Positions 22,467-33,412 of a stretch of DNA of 50,819 nt are shown here, piece after piece; the stretch's first letter is position 1, and each line of letters opens with the position of its first letter. Below the pieces are notes generated by a model. That model did not search any database. It had not been told where the DNA came from and saw nothing but the letters and a program-made list of their open reading frames with translations. The translations under genes were made by a program, and so were the position numbers. The stretch covers positions 6,428,002-6,478,820 of the forward strand of contig BFEA01000007.1 in the NCBI GenBank assembly GCA_003427395.1, read 5' to 3'. This stretch comes from Chara braunii (lineage: Eukaryota; Streptophyta; Charophyceae; Charales; Characeae).

Positions 22467-23440
22467 CTGTTGCCGTCTGCTTTCAATCTGGGCACGTATT
22501 CGGATTTCACCTTCCTCATCAACGAAGAAGGTGACAGGTAGGAAAAAATGAGGAATGAAGCGAGTCAGAATGAAGAGACGCAGAGAGTTTCAAAGGTAAG
22601 ATATCTTCATATGTGTTTACCGCACAATAATAATTTCCATGGTCACACTGGTCCAAATTTCTACAGCAAGAAAAAAACAAATCAGAAAACGGAATAACCT
22701 GCAAATGGCAGGAATGTGAGGCCTTGTAGAGAGATCTGGGGATTTGCTGAGGGGGGAAGGCAATCCCGTGGCGAACTGGGGGGGGATGCCTTGACAACCT
22801 ATGGGTCTAGGGATAGTCTAGGTGGCGATAACATGTCAGCTATGGTTGACGTTGGTTAGGATGGCATTGTCTTTGAGATGTAATGTCCTGGTACAGGGAG
22901 GGTTAGGAGTTGTTCCAGGATTAGGAGACCATAATTGCTGATATAGCATTAGTATTTTATATTTTTTTTATACTCATCATTATCATCTTTAGCATCATCA
23001 TCATTAGTATGATTATCTCATAGCTTACACAAAAATTCATCATCATCATCATCCTCATCCTCATCATCATCATCATCATATGAGGGAAGCTGAGCCCGGT
23101 TCTCAGCATGTTCTGTTCAGTCACTCCGGGTAGACTGTAAGGACCCCAGCCTCAATCTTCTTACTGGTAATATCAGCCTAGGGCACTCGGTCTATTTATT
23201 ATTAAAAAAAAAAAAAAAAATCTTGATCTAACCTCAGTTGTCTAATCTATGTGTCATGACGTCCTACTGAAATGTAGAGGTACCGCAACCACAACCAGTG
23301 TGATGAAGACAACATCACACTTGTAAGTATACACAACAACCACATACAATCAACAGTTGAGTAAAACCAACACAACCACACAATCAATGCAGTATCATCT
23401 GCAGAAGCAATGCAATCTTCAACAAACAAGTGCGCAGTCT
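22467..23440. other. Unassigned region upstream of element A gag
   Basis: This should hold the leader and 5' LTR of element A, but I see no primer binding site or matching LTR. It contains an (ATC)n-type microsatellite at about 22970-23080 and an A-run at 23204-23220. There is no gene. Confidence 0.5.
22970..23080. repeat. (ATC)n microsatellite, imperfect
   Basis: Interrupted ATC/CAT trinucleotides over about 110 bp. Simple sequence. Confidence 0.85.
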
Positions 23441-23484
23441 TTGCATGCCACGTGTCAACCCTTGCATGCCAACGCTGCAGTTCT

Positions 23485-23720
23485 GCCACGTCAGCATCAA
23501 GGACTGAAAAGGTCTACAAGGAGGGATGCCACGTCAGCAGTGCATGTCTACCACACACTCAACACCGGCATGCCACATCAGCGCATCACCGGCAGGCAAT
23601 AGCGACACAGGTGCGTGCTACGTCAGACCATGCCCTGTATCACACATTCCACAACATGCCACATAAGCAGTGCGCCACATCAGCGGTACCGATCTCTTTC
23701 TTAACCAACGCCACGTCAGC
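23485..23720. repeat. Seven GCCACGTCAGC-core repeats
   Basis: The 11-mer GCCACGTCAGC or a one- to two-base variant occurs at 23485, 23528, 23572, 23618, 23658, 23674 and 23710. The first four intervals are 40-46 bp, so this may be a decayed minisatellite of about 43 bp. The core ACGTCA resembles plant bZIP binding sites, but regulatory function is inference. Confidence 0.65.
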
Positions 23721-24124
23721 CTCCTCCCAACGTCGAGCCAGCGTCAAAACAACATAGCAAGACTGAATGCTTGACCACCTCGTGGTCAGCCTTAAGTAGC
23801 ATTTGTCGAGGCTGTCTGGCCTCGGTTGCCTTTCCCACCGTCGTCCGGATTGACTCACAACCGAGGACCTGGATTGTGTACATTTGCAGACCTCCTCTTG
23901 GAACCTTATGTTGTCTGGGTACCTGCATACAAACAAATGTGTGTGTCTGACCGCTGGGTCCATTTTGATTTTGACTCTTGGGATCTCCGACAGTTGATTT
24001 GGTCAACTGTATCTCGTCCAGGCCCTAAATCTTTTAGTGGGGTCTTTCCCCTATTTGGCCTGAGTCTGCGTGTGGCCTGGCGAGGCCCTTAGTTTCCACG
24101 AGGCATACAACATCGGTTATTGCA
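23721..24124. other. Unassigned spacer
   Basis: About 400 bp between the GCCACGTCAGC repeats and the dispersed repeat at 24125. No gene, RNA or repeat is recognised. Confidence 0.45.
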
Positions 24125-24312
24125 CTAGGACGTTTTTCAGGTCCTAAGCCGCCCCCCAAAAACGGCCCTGTTTTTTTTTGGCCGTTTCAGGGCCTACTGG
24201 ACGACGCCAGACGCTTCCAACAGCTCCCTCTACTGTTGTACTACGCTGGTAGTTCATCGGATGAGGTTTAGTCTGATTCCAAAAATGAAGTGTTGGCTGC
24301 AAAGCACCATCG
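24125..24312. repeat. Dispersed repeat of about 185 bp, copy 1
   Basis: It starts at CTAGGACGTTTTTCAGGTCC and ends at GGCTGCAAAGC. A clearly homologous copy in the same orientation lies at 36189-36377. Similarity ends sharply on both sides in both copies. It has no coding capacity and no poly-A tail. The family is unknown to me; a short non-autonomous element is one possibility. Confidence 0.75.
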
Positions 24313-24762
24313 GTTTTCAGTATTACGATTCTCCATTGGTGTTATATTGGTATTTATTTGCTATAAGTGTCACGAGCCTACCCGCGCTACTTGAGTGTTT
24401 TTCCCGATGCAACCCTCAAAGTCACGGCCACAGGTAAGTACCGGCCCTGTTGGGCCTCCAAATGAATAAGTACTCTTGCGGGTCACACATACACTTAGGC
24501 CGACAAGCACTAAGACATGCACGTAGACCAGCAGGCAGGACACACACGGACTTAGAAAACTTAGCAAAATGCGGGACTCTCAGCGAGGCATACATTCCAG
24601 CGGCAAAACCCATAAATCAGCAAAGTTCTCAGTCAGTGTTTTGGCTGGTCATTACAATATATGCTACACCCGATCTTAGTTTCTTAGTCTTTTGGCTATG
24701 GTCAAGTGTAGTATAATGTATATATATATATATGCAAGTAATATGAATGAGAACGATATACA

Positions 24763-25853
24763 TGCAAGGAACCCAACTGTTCATCACTTGCTGGAGTGCA
24801 TCAGATCACATGCATATACACCGATTTCACAGTTTGCGAAGTCTCACATAAAACCCAATAAAAGATGAATAAGAACCAGGAAGATCAACTCAAATTTCAA
24901 ACCCAAAATTAGAGAGACAACATCGTGAGTTCAAAGTGTATAGCGCTGAACAGAGATTACAAGTCTTTTTTGATCAACATGAGTTCCAAGCCTCGCGCTC
25001 ATCAGCGCCAGTTGCCAACAACAACGCACAACAGGTAAGTGTCACCATAGCTCACACTTCCCCCTCTCTCGTCTGCCTTCTTCTCTCTCTTCCTCTATGT
25101 CTATAGTCCTGGTCTGCCCTCACTCATCATGCATGCACACTCCCTATCACACGAGGATCTACTCTGGATACTACCCACTGGTGTCTCCTACTGACTATAT
25201 CTACTAACATACTAACTGCCGCTGGCGCATCTATGGCTTCCTTCCCTCGAGCCAACACTCTCCCTTCCTTCTCACATAGCGCTTCTCTTCAGCCTAACGC
25301 AACTCACACACATCTAGCGCACAAGTGCCACGACACTTCCACACTCTCATGCGAAGCATCTGTCCAAATGGAGGCTGACCAGTCCTTTATAGTGCTGGAC
25401 TGACCTGGCATGGCCTGCATTCAGCCTCAAGTGTTTGAGACTCCTGCCCAGTACCCGTTGTTGCAAAGTGTGTGTCCAAGTATCTTTTCCCATGGTCTAC
25501 TGCTGCTTTGGGCCATCGGGCCTGTCTTTTGGACTCCTGGTCTGAATCAGGACGGACTCGTGGGATTATGACTGGACTGGGACTGTAACCTCTGACTCAT
25601 TACCGAACAAACATGTTTTTTCATCGAGGAGACATGACCCTAACTTTGTCTTGAAAATTGTGTCCAATACCTGTTCGTTCAGGACCTATTTGTGTCCTTT
25701 CAAATGAGTTTTCACTTCATTATGGGTGCAACATTTACCTCAGGAACTTTGTCTTTTGAGTTGCTGCTCGTGAATTTAAGTTCTCGTAGACAGGGCCGCT
25801 TGCTGTTGCGTGTTGGGGCACCCATTTGGGTTCCGATTCGTAAAGGTCCTTTT
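24763..25853 (-). repeat. 3' LTR of element B
   Basis: It matches 33925-35007 throughout, from TGCAAGGAACCC at the left to AAAGGTCCTTTT at the right. In element orientation it starts directly at the stop codon of the chromodomain frame. The right edge is uncertain by a few bases because the element-sense LTR start is not an obvious TG. Confidence 0.88.
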
Positions 25854-26109
25854 ACTTTAAGCGGCCTAAATTCGAAGTTCTCTGATAAAGTTCTTGCCTA
25901 TCTACAATATTAATTCCTCTTCTCGCTCTTTTATAAGCAGATACAATGTAAGGTGTTGATTCAATTAGCTCTTCCCTACTAAGCCATCGATCTTCAGTTG
26001 GATCTTGATAGGCACATTTGACTTTATATTGCCGCCGAGGTCTACCTCTGCGTCCAGTCTGAATAGTACTTTCAGCAACGATCTTATCAACATCAAATTT
26101 TTCATCCAT
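25852..26109 (-). pseudogene. Integrase C-terminal chromodomain
   Basis: The sequence DEKFDVDKIVAESTIQ, then RRQYKVKCAY and WLSREELIEST, follows the chromodomain pattern: an initial E/D-V-D-K-I strand, a Y-K-V-K strand, a W and a final helix. In chromoviruses this domain sits at the integrase C terminus and directs insertion to particular chromatin. Two of the usual aromatic-cage positions can be seen (Y of QYKVK and W of WLSREE); the first appears to be F. The frame differs by one from the integrase frame, the shift lying near 26100-26115. Its TAA at 25852-25854 abuts the 3' LTR. Confidence 0.8.
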
Positions 26110-27536
26110 ACTCGGAGGAATTGCTGACTCCGACCGGGAAACAGTTCATTAGTTACACACGGTAAAAGCTTTGACGCATGAAACACCGGATACGTATGTA
26201 GGTGTAGAGGAATCTCAATAACGTAGGATTATCCGTTCATATCTCCTATTACATCCAATACTTTCCATGGTCCTCTGTAGGCGGGTAGCAACTTTTGAGA
26301 GATGTTCTCTTCTGGGATAAACTCTTTAGACTTAACCCATACCAGATCGCCTACAGTAAACTGAAAAGGTCTTCTATGTTTATTTGCCTGTTCAATCATC
26401 TGATGTTGGGCTTTGACTATGTTCTCCTTTACTTTTTCTAGATCCCCTTGGTATTGCATTGCAAATTCTCGCGTTCCTAATGGAAGTTCATGTACTTGAT
26501 CGGGGTTCAAACAATCTATAGGTCTATGGGGACGCCATCCTAGATGCAACATCATCGGAGTTCTACAAGTAGATAAGTGTACAAAGTTATTATAGGCACT
26601 AACAACTTTAGGCAAATGCCCATCCCAGTCAATCTGGTCAGGACGAATGTACATATGAAGTGTTTGCTGTAAAATCTTGTTCATTTGCTCAGTTTGCCCA
26701 TTCATCTCAGGATGCCGCCCTGATGACATCGTCAATTTAAAGTCATAAACATTCATCAGTTGCTGCCATTGTTCACTCGTGAACCGCGAGTCTCTGTCAC
26801 TAACTATAGTTAAGGGATGTTCATAATCTTTCACCCAGTGATTAAATAATTCCCGAATTACCAAGTCAGTTATAGCTTCCGAAGGTAATGCTACAAAAAT
26901 AATAAATTTACTAAATTTGTCAACAATCACCATAACTTGGTTTTTCCTGTTCCTGCTTTTCACCTTTGTGTCCATAAAATCGATCGACACAGAGTCTCCT
27001 GGACCTGTTGGAATGGGCAAAGGCTTAAGGATACTGAGGGGAGGCTGCGTGGTGCTCTTGTTTTGTTGACACACTTCACAACCTTGCACATGTGCGATGC
27101 AATCAGGTTTCATTTGAGGCCAGGTGTAGGAACATAGAAGATCAGCATAGGTCTTCCTCCACCCAAAATGACCTTCTGTATCATGGCACTCCCCCAAGAT
27201 CACACTTTTAATCTCGTCCACGTATGGAATACAAAGCTTATCATGCACGTTTGTTCTTTCAAACAACAGTCCTTGCGTTACCCGATAGTTAGTAAACTCT
27301 TGTGGCGCTTCTTGAATACGCTTAAGCATAGCGCCATAGATAGGATCAGTGGAATACGCATTTCTAATTTTATCTTGCATGTTGGCGCCTACATCTAAAT
27401 ATATTACAATAACACCGAAAATGTCAGATTTTCGACTTAAAGCGTTGGCGACAACATTGTATTTCCCCTTTACGGGCTTAAGCTCAAAGTCATATTGATC
27501 AATTTCCGCCGCCCACCTTGTGAACTTAGGCGTCAT
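26110..27536 (-). pseudogene. Gypsy integrase of element B
   Basis: This encodes integrase, which joins element cDNA to the host chromosome. In order there are the RNase H tail (TPKFTRWAAEIDQYDFELKP, ending NALSRK), the HHCC zinc-binding region (CHDTEGHFGW then GCEVCQ), and the catalytic core with DDE residues at SIDFMD, VSDRDSRFTS and NGQTEQMNK. The C-terminal strands are QFTVGDLVWV and LLPAYRGPWKVL, a GPY/F variant. A TAA at 26229-26231 interrupts the frame, which stays open to about 26115 (PVFHASKLLPCV) before shifting into the chromodomain. The start of this frame is displaced by two relative to RNase H, which the 116 bp added by the inserted retroposon fully explains. Confidence 0.9.
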
Positions 27537-27537
27537 T

Positions 27538-27541
<4 letters not shown>

Positions 27542-27569
<28 letters not shown>

Positions 27570-27649
27570 GAATAAGTGCTCCAGTCTATTCGTGGGGAGC
27601 AGCACGTGTTGGGAACCGGTCCCAGCCACCCATATCGAATTATACAGAT
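27542..27649 (-). mobile_element. 108-bp poly-A retroposon (SINE-like 3' fragment)
   Basis: In minus orientation this is about 80 bp of non-coding sequence followed by 27 A residues (27543-27569). It is flanked by near-identical 8-bp duplications, CATTCAGA (27534-27541) and CATTGAGA (27650-27657). The GGACCGGTTCCC segment loosely resembles a pol III B box. Inserted length plus duplication is 116 bp, which matches the frame offset between RNase H and integrase. The family is unknown; it is probably a 5'-truncated SINE. Confidence 0.75.
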
Positions 27650-28870
27650 CATTGAGATTTTTGAGGTCGTTTGAGGTCATGCGTTTTTAGCCAGCGAAGT
27701 GTCTCATGATCTGAGTACACTTTGAAGTGGCATCCTAGGAGATAGTGTCGCCAATGATCCAAGGCTTCCCGGAGAGCAAACAACTCTCTCTCATACGTGG
27801 AAACGACGACCTTCTCACTAGGCAATCGTCGGGACATAAACTCAGCAAGCCTGTACCCATTCCCATCATCTTGTTGGAGTACAATACCTATCCCGTACTG
27901 ACTGGCGTCGGTTGTGACCACAAAGGGCAAGGAAGGATCAACAACTTTCAAGACCGGATAGTTGATTAAACATTTCTTAAGACGCTTAAATGAGGATGTA
28001 CAATCCTGGTCCCACTTCCAGATTGTCTCTTTCTTCAAGCGTCTACGAAGGAGAGCAACAATCATCGTGAAGTGTCTAACAAACTTCCGATAATAGTTAG
28101 CTAAATCAAGGAACGACCGCATTTCTGTCAGAGTGCGGGGGTTAAGCCAATCTCGAATAGCTGCAATCTTTGCGTCCTCCGGTTTGATTCCCTCTCCACC
28201 TAGCACATGCCCCAGATACAACACTTCACGCTTCACCCATTCACACTTTTTGGGGTTTAACTTCAGTTTTGCCTCACGCAATTTATTAAGCACAAGTCGA
28301 ATGTGCTCGTAATGTTCTTTCAGAGTCTTGCTAAAAATCAAAATATCATCAAGATGTATTACAACGAATTTGTCAAACCATTCACAAAAATGTTCATTCA
28401 TTGTTTGTTGGAAGGTTGCAGGTGCATTTGTAAGACCGAAGGGCAATACCATGAACTCGTAATGCCCATACCTTGTACGAAAAACAGTCTTATGTTGGTC
28501 TTCTGACTCTACCTAGATCTGATGATAGCCAAACTTCAAATCAATCTCAGTGAAGTACTTGCTTCCCTAAACTCTATCCAATAGATCATCGTTTTTTGGC
28601 AATGGCTCAACATTATTAATTGTTATGTCGTTCAATCTTTTATAGTTTATGCACATGCGGACCCCGTCATCTTTCTTTGATACAAATAGCACTGGCGCAC
28701 CATAAGCCGAGGAGTTAGGCCTTATCCATCTCTTTTCCAGCATTTCATCGAGCTAGGTTCACAGTTCATCCAGTTCTTTGGGTGACAGCCTATAAATCGG
28801 GCCCTTCGGAATTTGATTTTCGGGTATAATCTCAATGCGATGTTTTATGAGTCGCTCTACCACACCGCTT
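27649..28870 (-). pseudogene. Gypsy reverse transcriptase and RNase H of element B
   Basis: RT copies element RNA and RNase H removes it. Visible in order are [62 protein letters not shown], the catalytic box IHLDDIL (Y replaced by H, both Asp kept, near 28345-28356) and YLGHVLGGEGI. The connection/thumb follows, then RNase H with TTDASQYGIG, STYERELFALREAL and VYSDHETLRWL. One frame runs through all of it, interrupted by TGA at 28759 and TAG at 28753, 28567 and 28513. RNase H is cut at 27657 by the retroposon. The region is inactive, but its motifs are well preserved. Confidence 0.92.
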
Positions 28871-29523
28871 GGGGTCTCTGCTAGATCTGCGAATTCTTTC
28901 AGAATTTTCTCAATTTCTGGGGAGTTTGTCTCTCCCCGATCTTCACCTTCCTTAACTGGGCGCACATATGCCACAAATACTTGATCATACAGATTGTATT
29001 TCTTTACATGGCGGGCGAACGCGGGGGCACTCATGCAACAATGAGCTAAGCTGCTTTCCTCACCGGATTCATGGAACAAGTGAATTTTCTTATTTCCACC
29101 TTGGGGACTATGGAGCCAACACTCGTGATCCCTTAACTTTATATCCGCATCCGCAGCTGCACCCCAATCCATGCCTAAAAGAATGTCAAAAGGGAGACTA
29201 TCTTCCACCAAGAGAGTCAGAGAGTGGAGAACGCGTTTCACCTTCCCCTTTGCTTCGAGCTGAAAGTATGTCTGAATCCCTTCAACATATCTATCCATCA
29301 CAATTTCACTACTATTTGCTAGTTTACTTACCACGGGTTCATCCAACTGCTTTACCTTTAGTCCGAGATGCAACTTTTGCAAACCTTTCTTACTTATATA
29401 GTTGTGAGTTGACCCGCTATCAATCATTACACCTATTCTTACTTTATTAACTTCGAGATCTGCAATTATTAACCGTCCTTTGCTTTTCTTCATTTCGGTC
29501 CAGGCTTTGCGACAAGTGGCCAA
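28871..29523 (-). pseudogene. Gypsy aspartic protease of element B
   Basis: A retropepsin that would process the gag-pol polyprotein. It keeps the active-site motif VMIDSGSTHNYI (near 29405-29440) and the later strand LPFDILLGMDWGAAAD, as in other gypsy proteases. The segment is open over its whole length and in frame with both the gag zinc knuckle upstream and RT downstream. Element A is altered at the equivalent site (DPG), so element B has the better-preserved protease. Confidence 0.85.
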
Positions 29524-29730
29524 CTCATCACCTACACCAGCGGGGGATCCACCTAAAGAGGTACATACCCTAACTACCTCTGGATAGTTAACTAGGTGGG
29601 GACCGTCTTTCTTTTCAGTTTCTGCCAGGGGAGCCTTCGGATGGGAGGATGTCTGTCTATTTACATCCGAAGTTTCTGTAAAGGCAATTGAGACCCCTAC
29701 TAGTTGTTCCTTTTGGTATCTTATAACTGG

Positions 29731-32700
29731 GCAATATGGAACAATGTGGTTGGGGTCACCACATTTAAGGCACTAGTCGACAACTTTCCTTTCTTGTCAG
29801 ACTTTCTCTGTAATCCCTAACTTCTCCCAAGGTCTGCCTTCCGACAAACCGGGATGGGGTGGATATTACTTATCCCGATTTCCGAGAGAAGGTTAATAAA
29901 TGTTTCTATTTTCAGGTTGTTTTCAGCTGCTTCAGACGGGTGTGAGGTACTTGGATGAGAAAACTTAAAACTGCTTTCAAAAGCTTCAGCCACTTCAGGT
30001 CATTTCAGAGGTTCTAGATTCTCACTTGAAACTCCTGTAATGACTTGAAGTGGCTGAAGCTTTTGAAAGCGGTTTCAGGTCCCCCCATCCAAGCATTTGG
30101 ATGGGGGGACCTGAAACCGCTTTCATGCTTGGATGGGGGGACCTGAAACCGCTTTCATAAGCTTCAGCCACGTCATATCATTTCAGAGGTTTTAGATCTT
30201 CCCACCTGAAAGTCCTGAAATTATCTGAAGTGGCTGAAAATCTGAAAGCGGTTTCAGATGTCCCCATCCAACCATTTGGATGGGGGGACCTGAAACCTCT
30301 TTTAGAAACTTCAATCACTTCATATAATTTCAAAGGTTTCAGGTCTCTCCATCTGAAACTCCTGAAATAATATGAAGTGGCTGAAAATACGAAAGCGGTT
30401 TCAGATACCCCAATCCAACCATTTGAAGGGGGGGACCTGAAACCACTTTCAGAAGTTTCAGCCACTACAAATCATGTCAGAGGTTTCAGGTCTCCCCATC
30501 TGAAACTTCTGAAATAATATGAACTTGATGAAAATTTGAAAGCGGTTTGAGATGCATCAATCAAACCATTTGGATGGGGGGACCTGAAACCGCTTTCAGA
30601 AGCTTCACCCACTTCAGGTCTTTTCAGAGGTTTCAGGCCTCCCCACCTGAAACTCCTGAAATGACTTGAAGTGGACTATAACAACGTTGAATAAAAAAAA
30701 AAAAACAGGCAAAAAAATAAAGGAAAAAAGCATAAAATTTGACCCCCAAACCACCTGTAACTCCTGAAATGGCATGAAATGTCTTCAGGTCATTCCAGTG
30801 ATTTCAAACCTCTCCTAATAGACTTCAGGATCTTTCATTCTGAAATTTCAGGAGGTCGTTAACAACTTGTGCAATTTCCATACCACGTGCCTCTTCCTCT
30901 ACCCCATGTGAAGTTGGAACCTCGACCACCTCGTGAGGGACCATTGCCCCTTCCACCCACGTAGAAGCTACCTTCGCCACCACCCCTCTAGGTGTCGGGT
31001 CCTCTTCCTCCACGTCGGCAGCCTCCTCTTCCTCGACCACGACCTCTTCCATGTCGCCCTCCCCTGCGGGCTGCAACGGCCACGTAATCCTCCTCCTGAA
31101 CTACCGTACCGTTAGGTGCTCCCTCCAGACCATAGTCTATTTGGTCGTAGGAGAGAGTCTTGACACCTCCTTCTTCAAAGGTCAGAAGAAGGTTGTCTTT
31201 CCCAGGTATATTCCCTGAGATTGTGCGGTTCTACCACTTCTTTCCCGCTTGCAGATCTTTCCGATAGTGGCAATAATTTGCTTCTGCCAGGAAGCCAACA
31301 TGATCTAGTGTGATCTTGTTGAACTTCTCATATGTCATCCCCTCTTCTTTGCTACGGGGATACAGTTGAGTACGAAGTGAGTTAGGTAAGTGCTCTTGCA
31401 AAGTTATTCAGAATCTAAGTTGGGGTGAGTCCATGTTCAGCACATTGTAAGAGTTCATCCATGGTAGCCTTGAACGCAAACCCACTCTTCCATTTTCTAT
31501 CTGCAATGTTAAGAATCAGCATTTCGGTTCTCCGGGTTAGATTTTTATCCTCAAACCTTTCTCAAACAGCTTTAAAGAAGTCTTCAATTCGCGTTTGTTG
31601 GGAGTATTCTACCATGGATTGACCACCTGTTTCTTTCTGCAAAGAGATTGCAGAACTCATGGCATCTCCGACCATACATGAACTTGCCATCAAAACTCTG
31701 TCCCAATATGCTATGTGCTGCCCATAGACATAGGATTCGACTGCCGCAATCCAATGCAATAGACTTTCTTCCTTTTTGCCCATGTAAGTCTACGACACTT
31801 TTACTTTAATCTTCCTTACATCCCCTGATTCCGGTTGGTGCACTCCCTTTTTCTTATCTCCATCTCCATCATCTCCATCTTCGTCTCCTCCATCGCCATC
31901 TCCTTCATCTCCTCCGCCGCCACCTAATATTTTCTTGGCCACGGCGTGATTTGCCTGTCTCTTGGCCAGTTGTTCATGCACCGTCTCTACGCAAGTTATT
32001 ATACGTCTATCAACTTTCTGTGCTTAGCTTTGCAGAAAGTTGTTCCAAACCTCTTCAAACTCAAATTGATGGTTTTCGAGTTTCTGCACATTTTTCGTTA
32101 ATGCGGCGAGCTGTTTGTTGGTATGGAGGAGGGTATCAGTGAGGAGGGAGAGTCGATCATCGGAGGCAGGTGACTTCTCCTTCTGTTCTTGTAATTGCCT
32201 TAGAAAATTATCCCCCTCTTCTTTCAATCTTTTCTTTTCTTCAAATTCTTGCCTCTTTGCTGCCACCATTTTATTATTTAATTCTGCTTCCTTTTCTTGA
32301 ATCATAATTTCTTTCTTTGCAGGGTCTTCTGTTGCAGCCTGCAGCTCAACAAAGGCATTCTTGTCTTCCTCCGACTCAACATATATGGGGGTCCTATATC
32401 CAAACTGATCTAGCCAATTCATGGTTTCCATCTGAATTGAGATGCCACCAGTCTTGCTGGATTCCCCTCTTTCTGTCCGACGTCTGTACAATCTCTCACC
32501 ATCCTCTGATTCTATTTTTTTTTTTTTTTTCTTCTTCTTCCACTGCCTTCAACTCTTCCTTCAATTTTTTTTCTTTCTCCTTCATTTCTTTTTCTAATTT
32601 TTATCTTTCTTCCTTTATTTTCTTTACCTCTTCTTCTTTCTATTTCTTTTTTAATTCTTTCTCTTTCTGTTTTTCTGCCATGCGGCGATCCACTTCTGCC

Positions 32701-32750
32701 TGTTCCGCCGCTGACAGCCCTTGCTTCGTTTTACCTGATCTCATCATCAT
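29731..32750 (-). pseudogene. Gag of element B, interrupted by palindromic array
   Basis: The nucleocapsid/capsid polyprotein. It probably starts at an ATG at 32748-32750 (MMMRSGKTKQGLS), followed by a Lys/Glu coiled coil with stops at 32640 and 32601 in one frame. A second helical segment spans 32491-32024. An acidic Gly/Asp linker leads to a capsid-like part (MGKKEESLLHWIAAVESYV, near 31725-31783). An RGG-rich basic segment lies near 30880-31080, and the CCHC knuckle CLKCGDPNHIVPYC at 29731-29772. A TAG directly before the knuckle stands where element A has Gln. Stops also occur at 32024, 31790, 31562 and 31415. The array at about 29890-30850 separates the RGG part from the knuckle. Confidence 0.8.
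29890..30850. repeat. Tandem array of palindromic units of about 148 bp
   Basis: Five units start near 29972, 30150, 30298, 30446 and 30593. Each contains a long imperfect inverted repeat of the form CTTTCAGAAGCTTCAGCCAC ... GTGGCTGAAGCTTTTGAAAG. Between the units lies a second hairpin. One instance, 30064-30125, is a perfect 29-bp inverted repeat with a 4-nt loop (GCAT). An extra partial copy follows at 30126-30155. The array interrupts the gag coding sequence; its right edge contains A-rich DNA (30692-30745) and decayed repeat. Outer limits are approximate. Confidence 0.88.
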
Positions 32751-32951
32751 ATGGGAGGAGCACACCCTCCCGAAGCCAAGGGGGAAGAAGAGGTTGTACA
32801 ATGGCCCCAACAAAATGGAGAGGGCCACCATACCGAACATCGGATAGTCATCCATGATGGGTACAACACAGGGGTGGCCTCCGCTGTCCCACCAAACAGC
32901 TACCCGGAACCTAGTCTACTTAAGTGGATGAGATCTGTTTTTTTTTTTTTA

Positions 32952-33412
32952 AGTCTGGATGTCGCTGCTTCAGAACAACGAAATTTGATAATGCAAAGGA
33001 TATATAACGTTTTCCTAATCAATATACAAAGTAGAAACTCTCTTTTTCTTTTTTTTTTTCCCCTCTTCTTTTGTTTGCTGCCTGTTTAGTTACTTAGCTG
33101 GTCTATGCCTTCAATGGTCTGTCTGGTCACTTTCGTTAGAGAAGGTAGCTGGGAGATACTCAAACTTACTTCANCCCCCCCCCCCCCCAAAGTCTGGATG
33201 TTGCTGCTTCAGAACAACGAAATTTGATAATGCAAAGGATATATAACGTTTTCCTAATCAATATACAAAGTAGAAACTCTCTTTTTCTTTTTTTTTCCCT
33301 TCTTCTTCCTTTGTTTGTTGTCTGTGTAGTTACTTAGCTAGTCTATGCCTTCAATGGTCTGTCTGGTCACTTTTGTTAGACAAGATAGCTGGGAGATACT
33401 CAAACTTACTTC
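32952..33412. repeat. 222-bp tandem duplication around an N and a C-run
   Basis: 32952-33173 and 33191-33412 are near-identical direct copies, both starting AGTCTGGATG and ending AACTTACTTCA. They are separated by one N (33174) and fourteen C residues. The N and homopolymer suggest an assembly join, so the duplication may be artificial. It lies in the leader of element B between gag and the primer site. Confidence 0.85.
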
